DNA from: a virus
Strand: one strand, 5' to 3'
Virus record (IMG/VR): IMGVR_UViG_3300032288_000196
Coordinates: 1 to 22,385 of that record
DNA: 22,385 bases
The number at the start of each line of letters is the position of its first letter. Position 1 is the stretch's first letter. Shown here piece by piece: positions 21,711 through 22,385 of this stretch. The notes under the pieces are model-generated. The model was given only the letters and a program-made list of their open reading frames with translations, was not told the origin of the DNA and ran no database searches. Made by a program: the position numbers and the translations under genes.

Positions 21711-22025
21711 CTATGACTTTGACTTGATGTAAGCCATCTGCCCATTGGATCGCATATGGTGTCGCACGATGGACTTCAAGTCTCGCAGCACCTTGCGGGA
21801 AACCAACTCAAGGTCGTTCGTCAGCAGGTGGCTGTCTATGACATTGACGCGCTCCACGGCCCACAGAATGCGCGGGCTGCGGTGCAGACGCAGACGGAAG
21901 CGGGCGCTGAAAGCCTCGCAGGTAGCGAAGTCAAACCACACCCAGACAGCCACAAAGCCGCCCTGTGCCAGATACAGGTTCAGGCCCAACTTAACGTGTT
22001 CGCCCTCTCGTTTGAAGCGAATCAT
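21711..22025 (-). CDS. Hypothetical phage protein after terminase (104 aa)
   Basis: MIRFKREGEHVKLGLNLYLA then QGGFVAVWVWFDFATCEAFS forms an alternating strand pattern, and a helical basic half follows (LVSRKVLRDLKSIVRHHMRS). There is one Cys. I do not recognise the family. ATG 22025 has the strongest kind of ribosome site, AAGGAGG at 22030-22036, overlapping the terminase stop, so the start is secure. The stop (TAG) is followed 11 bases later by the start of the Cys-rich gene. Confidence 0.75.
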   Translation of the reverse strand: MIRFKREGEHVKLGLNLYLAQGGFVAVWVWFDFATCEAFSARFRLRLHRSPRILWAVERVNVIDSHLLTNDLELVSRKVLRDLKSIVRHHMRSNGQMAYIKSKS

Positions 22026-22029
22026 GATG

Positions 22030-22036
22030 CCTCCTT
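22030..22036 (-). promoter_or_regulatory. Ribosome binding site (AAGGAGG) overlapping the terminase stop
   Basis: A full-strength site with a four-base spacer to ATG 22025. It overlaps the TAA of the terminase, so the downstream gene is probably translated by ribosomes finishing the terminase. Confidence 0.8.
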
Positions 22037-22385
22037 AAATGGCGTAAGGGTTTACCCTGCGCTGTCTGCCGGTGTCGGCGTAGTCGTCCTCATCCCAATC
22101 TTCCTGCGGCGGCGGGTCGATCTCGAGCCACCCGGCATCGCGCAGATACCGCAGCGCCTGGGTACAGGCGTCGACGTAATCGTCATGCGTTGTCTCTGGG
22201 AACGAGCAGATCTGGCTCACGAAGCCCTCGGCCCAGTCCTTGACGTAACCCTTCCTAGCGTCCGACTCCGGTATCCAGACGCGCCCACGGGCAATGATGT
22301 TCGAGACGATGTTTAGGCGCTGCACCTTGTCGGCCCGCCCTGGGTTGTAGGCTCGCACAGGCAGATGCGCCCGCTGTAGGTCTTG
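22035..22385 (-). CDS. Terminase large subunit, C-terminal 116 residues (runs off right edge)
   Basis: The open frame continues to the right edge: QDLQRAHLPVRAYNPGRADK, VQRLNIVSNIIARGRVWIP, then ICSFPETTHDDYVDACTQAL and RYLRDAGWLEIDPP. The order 'K..R.......G.V..P......FP...HDD.VDA...A......' is the end of the terminase nuclease domain, and the final HDDYVDA supplies the third acidic metal ligand. The ATPase and most nuclease residues are outside the window. The acidic/aromatic tail (EDWDEDDYADTG, then RRVNPYAI) could be the portal-binding end. The true start is not visible. An internal GTG at 22358 is only where a frame-finder would begin. It cuts and translocates DNA into the prohead through the portal encoded downstream. 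Confidence 0.88.
   Translation of the reverse strand, partial: QDLQRAHLPVRAYNPGRADKVQRLNIVSNIIARGRVWIPESDARKGYVKDWAEGFVSQICSFPETTHDDYVDACTQALRYLRDAGWLEIDPPPQEDWDEDDYADTGRQRRVNPYAI

Noticed and set aside
21702-21711. Perfect palindrome GGGTTAACCC between two small genes
   Set aside because: Only ten bases, single copy, with no second site or T-run. It is likely chance and too weak for an operator call.
1-22385. tRNA genes, CRISPR arrays, insertion sequences, attachment sites
   Set aside because: Read through on both strands without seeing any cloverleaf, regular spacer-repeat pattern, transposase or flanking direct repeats. Nearly all bases are in accepted genes.

Overview
The window is a stretch of a double-stranded DNA tailed bacteriophage genome (Caudoviricetes), or less likely a prophage. 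All 23 genes that I accept lie on the minus strand and are packed almost without gaps. Many stop and start codons overlap (TGATG, ATGA, GTGA, TAATG), which suggests translational coupling. In transcription order, from right to left, it runs from DNA packaging through head building to tail and receptor-binding genes. No host-like, replication, lysis or integration gene is visible. The large P22-type portal, an adaptor-like neck protein, and the absence of a tape-measure or sheath gene inside the window point to a short-tailed (podovirus-like) virion, but the ends of the genome are outside the window. The host cannot be read from the sequence. A Gram-negative aquatic bacterium is my inference from resemblance to environmental phage contigs.

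Region by region (minus strand). 22385-22035: C-terminus of the large terminase subunit. 22025-21257: three small conserved phage genes, one Cys-rich. 21264-15730: a giant 1844-residue modular 'polyvalent' protein. It has a GHEGRHR element, an HExxH (LPD23-like) segment, a PcfJ-like segment, a duplicated module of about 120 residues, and GG-containing linkers between modules. 15726-13189: portal. 13202-12868: two tiny genes, one of which (50 aa) has a perfect ribosome binding site and is easily missed. 12881-12444: a GroES-like co-chaperonin. 12447-11494: scaffold-like protein. 11488-10946: conserved head-region protein. 10930-10358: capsid-associated protein. 10346-9432: major capsid protein. 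9386-7699: a small structural-type protein and a KKGG-motif-rich protein that ends at a UUCG-loop hairpin. 7657-4281: two small proteins, a C1q-like tail protein, a small basic protein with a conserved motif, an adaptor-like protein carrying a discoidin-like insertion, and a zinc-ribbon-like protein. 4279-1556: a 907-residue repetitive tail fibre. 1554-835: a GIY-YIG homing endonuclease. 831-1: the start of another tail fibre that runs off the left edge.

How the genes fit together: terminase and portal form the packaging motor. Scaffold, capsid protein and associated proteins build the head, and the phage GroES probably helps host GroEL fold the capsid protein. The adaptor closes the head, and the fibres recognise the host. 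The giant protein sits where other phages keep proteins that are packaged and injected, so it is the best candidate here for an under-described system. The fibre region shows shared segments between paralogous fibres plus a homing endonuclease, as expected of a locus that recombines often.
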